Below are positions 44,016 through 51,385 of a stretch of DNA of 64,000 nt, one piece after another. The translations under genes were made by a program, and so were the position numbers. The DNA comes from Micromonospora matsumotoense (GTDB lineage: Bacteria; Actinomycetota; Actinomycetes; Mycobacteriales; Micromonosporaceae): the NCBI RefSeq assembly GCF_900091525.1, contig NZ_FMCU01000004.1, positions 1 to 64,000 on the forward strand, given 5' to 3'. The notes below the pieces were generated by a model. It was not told the DNA's origin and made no database searches. It saw only the letters and a program-made list of their open reading frames with translations. Numbering within the stretch: the stretch's first letter is position 1; each line of letters opens with the position of its first letter.

Positions 44016-45117
44016 CCTGGCACTGATCTTCGGAGCGGCACTGGCCGCGGCGGGTGGGGTGGGGCTGCTCGGCGCGGGGGTGCTGCGGCTGCTGCGCGGG
44101 CGGTCCATCACCGTGCACGTCACGGTGCTGCTGGCCATGACGGTGAGCGCGGTGGTGGCCGGGGTGGCGGTGATCGCCGAGGCGATGTTCCTCTCTCCGC
44201 ACGACCTGGAGGTGGTGCTGATCACCGTCTCGGCGGCGGCCCTGGTCAGCCTCGCGGTCGGTTGGCTCTTCGCCCGCCGGCTCGCCACCGCGGCGGTCTG
44301 GGCCGACCAGGCGCGGGCCCGGGAGCGGCAGGTCGAGAAGGGTCGTCGGGACCTGGTCGCCTGGGTCTCGCACGACCTGCGGACCCCGCTGGCCGGGTTG
44401 CGGGCGATGGCGGAGGCGCTGGAGGACCGGGTGGTCGCCGACCCGGTGACGGTGGACGAGTACCACCGCCGGATCCGGGTGGAGACCGACCGGATGACGC
44501 GGCTGGTCGACGATCTGTTCGAGCTGTCCCGGATCAACGCCGGGGCGCTGCGGCTGTCGCTGTCGGCGGTGCCGCTGGGTGACGTGGTCTCCGATGCCCT
44601 GGCCGGCACCGCGCCACTGGCCGCCGCCCGCCGCATCCGGCTGCTGTCGGCCGAGTCGGGCTGGCCCACGGTGACCGCCAGCGAGCCCGAGCTGAGCCGG
44701 GTGGTGGGCAACCTGCTGCTCAACGCGGTGCGCTACACGCCGGCCGACGGCACCGTCTGGGTCGACGCCGGGCGCGACGGCGACGTCGCCTGGCTGGCCG
44801 TCGCCGACACCTGCGGCGGCATCCCCGAGGCCGACCTGCCCCGGCTGTTCGACGTGGCGTTCCGGGGCGAGCCGGCCCGTACCCCGCACGCGGGCACCGA
44901 CCCGATCGCGGGCTCCGGCGGGCTGGGGCTGGCCATCGTGCGCGGGCTGGTCGAGGCGCACGGCGGTCGGGTGGACGTGCACAACGTCGCCGAGGGCTGC
45001 CGGTTCGTCGTGCGGCTGCCGCTGGCCAGCGGCGTCCGGTCCACCGCCGGCGGCTGGCGCACGCCGGTCGGTCAGGCCCCGAACTCCTCGGCGATGTCCA
45101 TCACGTACCGGCCGTAG
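44008..45117 (+). CDS. Sensor histidine kinase without HAMP
   Basis: A 369-residue kinase with two or three N-terminal membrane helices (to about residue 95), a short coiled linker, HisKA with LVAWVSHDLRTPLAGL, and HATPase motifs (LLLNAVRYTPADG, GGIPEADLPRLFD, GGLGLAIVRGL). There is essentially no extracytoplasmic domain, so sensing is probably intramembrane or through a partner such as the upstream zinc-finger membrane protein. Its last 46 bases overlap the 3' end of the convergent rmlA. Confidence 0.9.
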   Translation: MTDLALIFGAALAAAGGVGLLGAGVLRLLRGRSITVHVTVLLAMTVSAVVAGVAVIAEAMFLSPHDLEVVLITVSAAALVSLAVGWLFARRLATAAVWADQARARERQVEKGRRDLVAWVSHDLRTPLAGLRAMAEALEDRVVADPVTVDEYHRRIRVETDRMTRLVDDLFELSRINAGALRLSLSAVPLGDVVSDALAGTAPLAAARRIRLLSAESGWPTVTASEPELSRVVGNLLLNAVRYTPADGTVWVDAGRDGDVAWLAVADTCGGIPEADLPRLFDVAFRGEPARTPHAGTDPIAGSGGLGLAIVRGLVEAHGGRVDVHNVAEGCRFVVRLPLASGVRSTAGGWRTPVGQAPNSSAMSITYRP

Positions 45118-45947
45118 TCGGAGCCGGCCATGGCGGCACCCAGCCGGTGGCAGGCCGCCGCGTCGATGTAGCCCATCCGCAGCGCCGTCTCCTCCAGGCA
45201 GGCGATCCGGACGCCCTGCCGTTCCTCCATGGTCCGTACGTAGAGGCTGGCCTGGAGCAGCGCCTCCGGGGTGCCGGCGTCCAGCCAGGCGAACCCGCGC
45301 CCGAGGTCGACCAGGCGGGCCCGCCCCCGGGCGACGTACACCCGGTTGACGTCGGTGATCTCCAGCTCGCCGCGGCGGGACGGCCGGATGTTCTTGACGA
45401 TGTCGACGACCTCGTGGTCATAGAGGTAGAGGCCGGTGATCGCCCGGTTGGAGTGCGGTTGGGAGGGCTTCTCCTCGATGTCGCGCAGGGTGCCGTCCGG
45501 GCCGGTGACGCCGACGCCGTACCGCTCGGGGTCGTGGACCGGGTAGCCGAACAGGGTGCAGCCGGTCACCGCCCCGGTCTCCTGCCGCAGCAGCCGGGAG
45601 AACGCGGTGCCGTGGAAGATGTTGTCGCCGAGGATCAGCGCGCTGGGCTCCCCGCCGATGTGGTCGGCGCCGATCAGGAACGCCTCGGCGATGCCGCGCG
45701 GCTCGGGCTGCGCGGCGTAGGAGATGTCCAGCCCCAGGTGCGCGCCGTCGCCGAGCAGCAGTCGGAACTGCGGCAGGTCGGCCGGCTTGGCGATGACCAG
45801 GATGTCCCGGACGCCGGCCAGCATGAGCACCGACAGCGGGTAGTAGATCATGGGCTTGTCACCGACGGGCAGGAGTTGCTTGGACACCGGCACGGTCATC
45901 GGGTAGAGGCGGGTGCCCGACCCTCCGGCCAGGACGATTCCCTTCAT
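45072..45947 (-). CDS. rmlA: Glucose-1-phosphate thymidylyltransferase
   Basis: A 291-residue nucleotidyltransferase: MKGIVLAGGSGTRLYPMT (nucleotide loop), SKQLLPVGDKPMIYYPLSVL, LILGDNIFHG, EEKPSQPHSN, GELEITDVNRVYV and GFAWLDAGTPEALLQASLYV. It makes dTDP-glucose, the entry point to deoxysugars. Its strong SD (GGAGGAGGAAGG) lies right before ATG 45947. Position beside the enediyne genes suggests it supplies a sugar appended to the product, but rmlA could serve wall sugars too. It forms a probable operon with the small acidic gene upstream. Confidence 0.92.
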   Translation of the reverse strand: MKGIVLAGGSGTRLYPMTVPVSKQLLPVGDKPMIYYPLSVLMLAGVRDILVIAKPADLPQFRLLLGDGAHLGLDISYAAQPEPRGIAEAFLIGADHIGGEPSALILGDNIFHGTAFSRLLRQETGAVTGCTLFGYPVHDPERYGVGVTGPDGTLRDIEEKPSQPHSNRAITGLYLYDHEVVDIVKNIRPSRRGELEITDVNRVYVARGRARLVDLGRGFAWLDAGTPEALLQASLYVRTMEERQGVRIACLEETALRMGYIDAAACHRLGAAMAGSDYGRYVMDIAEEFGA

Positions 45948-46001
45948 GGTCCTTCCTCCTCCAGACGTCGGCACCGCCGGGCGGGGCGCGGTGGGGCCGG
46001 T

Positions 46002-46184
46002 TCAGTCGAGACCGCGGATCAGGTGCGGTTCGGTCTCCGGGTCGGACCAGTCGCACTGTCCGCGCCGGTTCGCCCGTGCCCAGGCGTCCAGGGCGGAGGG
46101 CGGGCGGTCCGCCTCGGCCGGCCGGGCGGTACGGGGTCGGCCGGACCGGGGGCGGGCCTCGTCGTCGTCGGAGTTGTCGGTCAT
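46002..46184 (-). CDS. Small acidic/basic hypothetical protein upstream of rmlA
   Basis: A 60-residue peptide starting MTDNSDDDEARPRSGRPRTA and ending in a Trp-containing acidic stretch (ALDAWARANRRGQCDWSDPE, TEPHLIRGLD). I do not recognise it. It has a GGGGAA site before ATG 46184 (an in-frame ATG at 46196 is also possible) and lies 54 bp ahead of rmlA on the same strand. The single Cys and two Trp near the C-terminus may be conserved features. Possibly a small structural or regulatory protein; it could be spurious. Confidence 0.45.
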   Translation of the reverse strand: MTDNSDDDEARPRSGRPRTARPAEADRPPSALDAWARANRRGQCDWSDPETEPHLIRGLD

Positions 46185-46423
46185 CGCGTTCCCCATTCCG
46201 GACGCCTCCCATCGTGACGCCGGCACCGGGCCGGGCGCACCTTCCTCGTTGCCCAGGTCAACGGTCGAATCGCCGCCCGGCGACGGGCGATGCGCCGGGC
46301 GGTGCTTTTCCGACATCAATCGTTGAGCCGGACGCATCGGGCCATGGCGGCAATCATCACCGGATAGACACGGGGTACGCATCCGGAAAAGACACCTGTT
46401 AGCGCCATTCGGATTTCGCGCCG

Positions 46424-46452
46424 TTGACCATGCTTTGAGGGTGCCCTAGCAT
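46424..46452 (+). promoter_or_regulatory. Promoter of first AraC gene (TTGACC-N17-TAGCAT)
   Basis: A -35 TTGACC at 46424-46429 and a -10 TAGCAT at 46447-46452 are separated by the ideal 17 bp. The second AraC gene has TTGCCG-N17-TAGCAT at nearly the same distance from its start. Confidence 0.65.
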
Positions 46453-46474
46453 TGAGGTCAGCTGATTCGACAAA

Positions 46475-46497
46475 ACCGACAAACCCCTTTTGTCGGT
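46475..46497 (+). promoter_or_regulatory. Stem-loop in leader of first AraC gene
   Basis: ACCGACAAA (46475-46483) pairs perfectly with TTTGTCGGT (46489-46497), loop 5 bases, starting about 17 bases after the predicted transcription start. CGACAAA also occurs just before it as a direct repeat. It may be an operator or an RNA element. Confidence 0.5.
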
Positions 46498-46627
46498 GCC
46501 AACCGCCATTTGCCGATTCCGCCCCGGGGGACGTCGCGGAACCGGAACGACGCTGCATCGTCGCAGCCCAACCAGACGATCCACGTCGTACAGACCAGCA
46601 CCCACCATTACGCTCGCCGGGGGCACG

Positions 46628-47386
46628 ATGGAAGACCACAGCAGCAGAGCGGTCCGGCGGGTCATCGCCGAAATGCACCAGAATCTGGGGAAGCAATTCA
46701 GCGTGGACGAAATGGCGCGAACCGCCCTGCTGAGCAAGTACCACTTCTGCCGGGTGTTCCATCGGGTAACCGGAGTGTCACCGGGGCGCTTTCTATCGGC
46801 AATCCGATTCCAGCGGGCCAAGCACCTGCTGCTGGCCACCTCCTGGACCGTCACCGACATCAGTCACCAGGTCGGTTACACCAGCGTCGGCACGTTCAGC
46901 GCCCGGTTCAGCAGCAGCGTCGGCCTCTCCCCCTCGACCTTCCGCCGGCTCGGTCGCACCCTGGGACGGGAGCTGCCGTACCGGCCGCCCTGTCCGAGCC
47001 GGCCCGACCCGGCCGAGGCCACCGGCCCGACCGTCCGGGGGCAGATCCGGGCGCTCCCCGGCGAGGCACCCGACTGGATCTTCGTGGGACTGTTCCCGGA
47101 GCGGATCCAGCAGGGCAAGCCGGTCAGCTCCACGGTCCTGCCCGGCCCCGGCCCGTACCTGCTGGGCCCGGTGCCGCCGGGCACCTGGTTCGTCCTGGCC
47201 CACGCGGTGCACCGCCGCCGGTCGGCCACCGGAGCACGGCCGCTGCTGGTCGGCCACCACGGGCCGGTGACGGTCGGCTGCCCGTCCCGGTCGATCCGGG
47301 CCGACCTCACCCTGCGCCCCATGCGCACCTTCGATCCGCCCGTGGTGCACGCGGCCGGCCTGCCGCCACTGCTGCGCACCGGCTGA
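46628..47386 (+). CDS. AraC-type regulator with N-terminal HTH and C-terminal beta-type domain (1)
   Basis: A 252-residue protein. Unusually the AraC double HTH is at the N-terminus (about 5-105: VRRVIAEMHQNLGKQFSVDE, MARTALLSKYHFCRVFHRVT, GVSPGRFLSAIRFQRAKHLL, DISHQVGYTSVGTFSARFSS). The rest (about 150-250) is a repeat-poor, beta-rich segment opening DWIFVGLFPE and containing VPPGTWFVLAHAV, which looks like a transthyretin- or Ig-like sensor. A paralogue lies at 51386 with the same order. Start ATG 46628 gives the same N-terminus (xEDxxxRAVxR) as that paralogue. It probably controls the enediyne genes. It converges with unbU. Confidence 0.85.
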   Translation: MEDHSSRAVRRVIAEMHQNLGKQFSVDEMARTALLSKYHFCRVFHRVTGVSPGRFLSAIRFQRAKHLLLATSWTVTDISHQVGYTSVGTFSARFSSSVGLSPSTFRRLGRTLGRELPYRPPCPSRPDPAEATGPTVRGQIRALPGEAPDWIFVGLFPERIQQGKPVSSTVLPGPGPYLLGPVPPGTWFVLAHAVHRRRSATGARPLLVGHHGPVTVGCPSRSIRADLTLRPMRTFDPPVVHAAGLPPLLRTG

Positions 47387-47558
47387 CCGCGGTTGACCGT
47401 CATCGCCCCCGACGGCCGGGACGGGCGACAGCCGGGTCCCGCGCCGCCGGTCACCGACCGGGCGCGGTCGTCGCGCCGCCCGTCCGCCGCCCGTCCGTGC
47501 CGCCCGTCAGCGACCGCACGGTCGCCGCACGGTCGCGTCGGGGCCGTCCCGGGCACGG

Positions 47559-47591
47559 ACGTGGGGCCGTCCCGGCGGGACGGCCCCACGT
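47559..47591. terminator. Terminator between AraC1 and unbU
   Basis: A perfect 15-bp stem, ACGTGGGGCCGTCCC and its complement, closes on a 3-base loop. It separates the converging AraC (+) and unbU (-) genes and is one of the strongest hairpins in the window. Confidence 0.8.
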
Positions 47592-47605
47592 GGTCGCGGA
47601 CCGGA

Positions 47606-48643
47606 TCAGCGAGCCAGCGCCGGTGCCGCCGGACTGACCGGCACCGACCCCCGAGCGCGCTCGCGACCACGGTCGCGCCACCAGATGCCCCACCACATCA
47701 GGCCGCGGACGGCGCAGACGATGGTGACGGCGAAGAAGAGGGTGTAGACCACGTTGAACGCGACCAGCACCCCGTAGACCGTCGCCACGGCGGACCCGAA
47801 CATGAACTGGTTGCGGCCCCGGGACGGCGTCGTGCCCGGGTCGGTGATCATGTAGTTGGTGAACAGGACGAAGGCCACCCCGGTCATCGGCACCAACGCG
47901 GCCCAGATCGCCACGTCCAGCACCAGCGCCCGGACCACCGCCTGGATGACGAAGCCGCCGAGCCAGCCGACGATCAGCAGCACCTTGCGGGTGAGCATGG
48001 CGTTGAGCACCGTGCCGGCGGTGATGATGACCAGCGGGACCATGATGCTGATCGCGTCCGGCACGTTCTCGGTGAACTGGTAGGGCGGCGCGATGTTGAC
48101 CCAGGAGAAGGCCAACAGCGTCACCGTGATCCCGAAGTTCGAGGGGTTCATGAAGTGCCGCATCCGGCCGTTGACCGGCGCCCGCAGGGCGGTCTTGGCC
48201 CCGATCGCGACGACGACGGCGAATGCCACCGGCCAGAACCGGTCGTTGGCATAGAGCAGCATGTTCGCCGCCAGCGCGGTGATGTGGGTGGGCAGCAGGA
48301 AGGTGTACATCCCCCAGGCCCCGTTGCCGGCGAAGGCGGGCCGCCGCTTGCCGGCCCACGCCGCCACCATCTCGATCCCGATCTCGGCGGTGTAGCCGAC
48401 CAGCAGGGCGAACAGCGGCCAGGTCCACGGCTGCTCGAAGCCGAGCAGGGTGTAGCCGATGATGTTGAAGATCGACATCGACATCGCGAAGTTGCGCAGC
48501 GCCAGGTAGCGCGGGTCCTTCGCGTCCACCCGGGGGACCGCCGGTCGCGCCGTGGGCGGGGCCGCCGCGTCGACGGGCCGGGCCCCACCCGGGGCCGTCC
48601 GCACCGCGGCGTCGGTCGCGTCTTCCTGTCTGACGTCAGTCAT
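47606..48643 (-). CDS. unbU: Enediyne biosynthesis membrane protein UnbU
   Basis: A 345-residue polytopic protein with about eight to nine helices, matching the UnbU family found with enediyne PKSs. It has an RnfD/NqrB-like flavour (MNPSNFGITVTLLAF, NYMITDPGTTPSRGRNQFMF). After a 45-residue Ala/Pro-rich N-terminus comes DAKDPRYLALRNFAMSMSIF. Its biochemical step in warhead formation is not established. ATG 48643 overlaps the unbV stop (ATGA), so the two are co-translated. Here the pair is separated from the PKS gene by seven genes. Confidence 0.88.
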   Translation of the reverse strand: MTDVRQEDATDAAVRTAPGGARPVDAAAPPTARPAVPRVDAKDPRYLALRNFAMSMSIFNIIGYTLLGFEQPWTWPLFALLVGYTAEIGIEMVAAWAGKRRPAFAGNGAWGMYTFLLPTHITALAANMLLYANDRFWPVAFAVVVAIGAKTALRAPVNGRMRHFMNPSNFGITVTLLAFSWVNIAPPYQFTENVPDAISIMVPLVIITAGTVLNAMLTRKVLLIVGWLGGFVIQAVVRALVLDVAIWAALVPMTGVAFVLFTNYMITDPGTTPSRGRNQFMFGSAVATVYGVLVAFNVVYTLFFAVTIVCAVRGLMWWGIWWRDRGRERARGSVPVSPAAPALAR

Positions 48644-50661
48644 CGGGTGACCTCCTGGGCGTCGGTGGTCAGCATCAGGTCGTGCCAACCGGCGGTGAGC
48701 GAGAGGGTCTGTCGGTGGGCCGCGCCGGTCAGGTCACGCCAGCACACCTCGGCCGACACCGGACGGTCCCCGGCGGAGCCGAGCCCGAAGAAGACGTCGA
48801 AGCTGCGCTTGCCCGAGTGACCGCCGCCGCCGTCGAGCTGGGCGACCTGAGTCAGCCCGTCGGCGGTACGGATCTTGACCTGGGCACCGTAGGCCGGCGT
48901 CCGGGCGTCGGCCGCGCCGTCCACCGTCGGCCGGTGCAGGCGCAACCCGAGGAAGCCGCCGGGGGACGCGGCGGTGTTGCGGTAGAAGGCCGGCGGCCCC
49001 CACTGGCGGGCGACGGCGAAGTCCTGCACGCCGTCGGCGTTGGTGTCGGCCACCGCGACGCCCCGGGTCGGGATCGGCACGTCGAGGCCCAACTCGGCGT
49101 TGAGGTTGACGAACGTCTTGCCCTGCCGCACCCAGAACGCCAGCTTGTCGTTGCCGGCGATGTCGTCGCCCGGCTCCGCCTTCGGCCACATCGCCGGGTT
49201 GCGCAGCATCAGGTCGTTGGACATCGCCAGCTCCTGGAGCCAGGCCCACCGGCTGGTGGTGCCCTTGATGAACCCGTCGGCCTGGACCACCTCCAGCGAG
49301 CCGTTGTTGTCGAAGTCGGCCATCTTGGCGTCCCAGCCCCAGCCGGTCCAGGCCATGTTCAACGAGGACGCCTTGTTGTCGTACGGCGCCACCCCACGGG
49401 TCAGCTTGGCGCGCGCGTCCTGAGGGCTGCCGGCGTTGTTCATCCAGACGAAGTTGCTCTCCTCCAGACCCCAGGAGCTGGTGATGTTGCTGACGAACAT
49501 GTCGAACCTGCCCCGGCTGTCGAGGTCGCCGAAGTCGATCGACATGCCCTTGAAGGAGTCCTGACCGAGCACCATGGACTTCGGGGTGAACGCGCCCCTG
49601 CGGCCCTGCGTCTGGGCGAACCTGATCCGGCCCGGGGTCGAGACGTTGTGCAGCAGGTGGTCGTGGCCGAAGTCGTTGGCCAGGTACAGCTCGGGCAGCA
49701 GGTCACCGTCGATGTCGGCGGAGGCCGCACCGAGGGTCCAGCCGGTGGAGACCGGACCGGGCACCGCCTTCTGCTCGACGTACCGGATCGAGGGCTGGTC
49801 GCCGCCGGTGGCCGCGTCCCACCGCAGCACGTGCGCCCCGCCGGAGTTGCGGGCGTGCGACATGGACGCGTTCATCTGGACGTTCGGCTGCCCGTCCGGG
49901 TCGAGCACCTGGGTCTCGGGGAAGTAGTTGAACACGCCGATGTCCGGACGACCGTCGCCGTCGAAGTCGGCGACCGCCACCGCGTTGGTGTTCCACAGCG
50001 CGCCCTGGTAGCGGTTGCCCGGACCGGGCTGGGTGGGAATCAGCTCGGTCGGGGCGTAGCTGCCCAGCCGCAGGTCGGTGGCGCTGGCCCGGTGCAGGAA
50101 CAGCACCGGCGTCCGACCCCAGTAGTAGACCAGCAGGTCGGTGCGGCCGTCGAGGTTGTAGTCGCCGGGCACGCAGCCCATCGGGGCCATGGTGGTGTCG
50201 GTGGGCAGTGGCCGGGGATCGAGGACGAAGGGCTGGTAGCGGGCCCCGCTGTCGGGTGCCGGGGTCACCACGGCGCTGTCACTGCGGGTGTCGACCAGGC
50301 AGAGGTCGTCGGCCACCCCGTTGCCGTCCAGGTCGTTGAGGGCGATCGCCGCCCCGACCGAGGAGACCCAGGACTTGATGTGCTCGTACTCCGGATTGAC
50401 CTCGCGGACCGCACGGGCGGCGGGTAGGGGTGGCAACGCGATGGGCCGTTCGGCGAACTGGAACCGTGCGGCCAGCTCCGACCGCTCGGCCGCGGACGCC
50501 TCCGGGCGCTGTGCCACGACGAAGAGAATGCTCAGCAGAACGAGCACAAATGCTGCGGGAGTTGCGCGGCGAAGGAAGCCGGCAGATTGAGACGGCAACA
50601 GTCCCCCTACGTTTTCGTGGGCGCGTCGTTCGCCCGTTGACGGATCGCTTGGAAGTGCCAT
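48640..50661 (-). CDS. unbV: Enediyne biosynthesis protein UnbV (FG-GAP/ASPIC family)
   Basis: A 673-residue protein with one membrane helix near the N-terminus (about 34-52, signal anchor) and a seven-bladed-type propeller outside the membrane. It has repeated Ca-binding FG-GAP/VCBS loops (DLDGNGVADDLCLVD, DYNLDGRTDLLVYY, DFDGDGRPDIGVFN, DIDGDLLPELYLAN, DFDNNGSLEVVQAD, DTNADGVQDFAVAR) and a C-terminal UnbV_ASPIC domain (GAQVKIRTADG, GGGHSGKRSFDVFFGLG). It is one of the five genes conserved in enediyne loci; its exact role is unknown. ATG 50661 lacks a good SD. A TTG start near codon 22, after GGGGGA, is an alternative that keeps the anchor. Confidence 0.9.
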   Translation of the reverse strand: MALPSDPSTGERRAHENVGGLLPSQSAGFLRRATPAAFVLVLLSILFVVAQRPEASAAERSELAARFQFAERPIALPPLPAARAVREVNPEYEHIKSWVSSVGAAIALNDLDGNGVADDLCLVDTRSDSAVVTPAPDSGARYQPFVLDPRPLPTDTTMAPMGCVPGDYNLDGRTDLLVYYWGRTPVLFLHRASATDLRLGSYAPTELIPTQPGPGNRYQGALWNTNAVAVADFDGDGRPDIGVFNYFPETQVLDPDGQPNVQMNASMSHARNSGGAHVLRWDAATGGDQPSIRYVEQKAVPGPVSTGWTLGAASADIDGDLLPELYLANDFGHDHLLHNVSTPGRIRFAQTQGRRGAFTPKSMVLGQDSFKGMSIDFGDLDSRGRFDMFVSNITSSWGLEESNFVWMNNAGSPQDARAKLTRGVAPYDNKASSLNMAWTGWGWDAKMADFDNNGSLEVVQADGFIKGTTSRWAWLQELAMSNDLMLRNPAMWPKAEPGDDIAGNDKLAFWVRQGKTFVNLNAELGLDVPIPTRGVAVADTNADGVQDFAVARQWGPPAFYRNTAASPGGFLGLRLHRPTVDGAADARTPAYGAQVKIRTADGLTQVAQLDGGGGHSGKRSFDVFFGLGSAGDRPVSAEVCWRDLTGAAHRQTLSLTAGWHDLMLTTDAQEVTR

Positions 50662-50881
50662 CGACCGGGGCGGAGATACTGGTGATTACCACCCTCCGCG
50701 GCGGGGTGAATAACCAACCGATTAGCCGTCCATCAGATGACTCTCGCCCTTTCAGGGGCCACGAACATCGTCAGCCAGAAGGCCAATAGAATCTTCTCAG
50801 AGCGTGCTCTCCCGCCGGAGCGGGCCGGACGATCGAGGACCGAACGCGCCATCACAGCGAGTCCGTCGCCGGTCGCGATGC

Positions 50882-50897
50882 GTCAGAGTTCTCTGAC
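50882..50897. promoter_or_regulatory. Palindrome GTCAGAG-TT-CTCTGAC
   Basis: A perfect 7-bp inverted repeat with a 2-base centre lies 221 bp upstream of unbV and about 300 bp upstream of the second AraC promoter. It is a plausible operator for a dimeric regulator. Confidence 0.45.
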
Positions 50898-51186
50898 TTT
50901 GCTCTCCTGAACATCAGCCCGAGCGCGAGAAGGGCGCAGGGATATCTCCCAGAGTAAGGCTATTGCCGGCTTCATGCCCACCAGCAGGAGGCATCCCCGA
51001 CCCACCCACCAGATCGGACGAATCCACTCGCACCACCCCCCGACCCACCAGGTCCGCCTTCCGCAACAATGGCCGTACGCTGCGCGGACGACATCGGGGA
51101 CGGTCGGACGGATAGCGAGGATCTTCGCTGGCAAATACGACCGGAATCGATAGCACAGCTATCCATCCCGCCGGCATCGGCGCTCA

Positions 51187-51215
51187 TTGCCGCCTATCTT
51201 TGGTCGCGCTAGCAT
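51187..51215 (+). promoter_or_regulatory. Promoter of second AraC gene (TTGCCG-N17-TAGCAT)
   Basis: TTGCCG (51187-51192) and TAGCAT (51210-51215) with a 17-bp spacer. The -10 hexamer is identical to that of the first AraC gene, and the leader to the GTG is about 165 bases against about 170 there. Confidence 0.6.
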
Positions 51216-51385
51216 CAACACGGCCCCAACGGCCAAAGGCAATTTCGACGGCCGCATCCGCGTTTATGCATTGATCGAGGCTTAAGGCTCCGTCAATCAG
51301 CCGGCATAGACACCGTACGCACGCAGTCGCCACAGCTGTGCCCGGGGATGCCACCGACCGACGAATCGAACACCTGGGGGAGACC

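Larger units (their letters stand above)
46185..46627. other. Regulatory region with long leader of first AraC gene
   Basis: This 443-base gap is visibly less GC-rich than its surroundings between about 46300 and 46500. It contains the sigma-70-like promoter at 46424-46452, a hairpin at 46475-46497 and a leader of about 170 bases before the AraC ATG. On the other strand it should hold the promoter of the small gene and rmlA. Confidence 0.6.
50662..51385. other. Long regulatory gap between unbV and second AraC gene
   Basis: A 724-base region without a credible gene; it is clearly less GC-rich than the flanking coding DNA. It must contain the unbV-unbU promoter (minus) and the AraC promoter (plus, 51187-51215). 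A perfect palindrome lies at 50882-50897. An 83-codon open frame at 50883-51134 (minus) has poor codon pattern and I do not call it. A GGAAT...ATTCC-poor, mixed-sequence stretch at 51100-51180 holds nothing I recognise. Confidence 0.55.

Noticed and set aside
50883..51134. An 83-codon minus-strand frame in the unbV/AraC gap
   Set aside because: No SD, atypical third-position composition for this genome, and no recognisable features.
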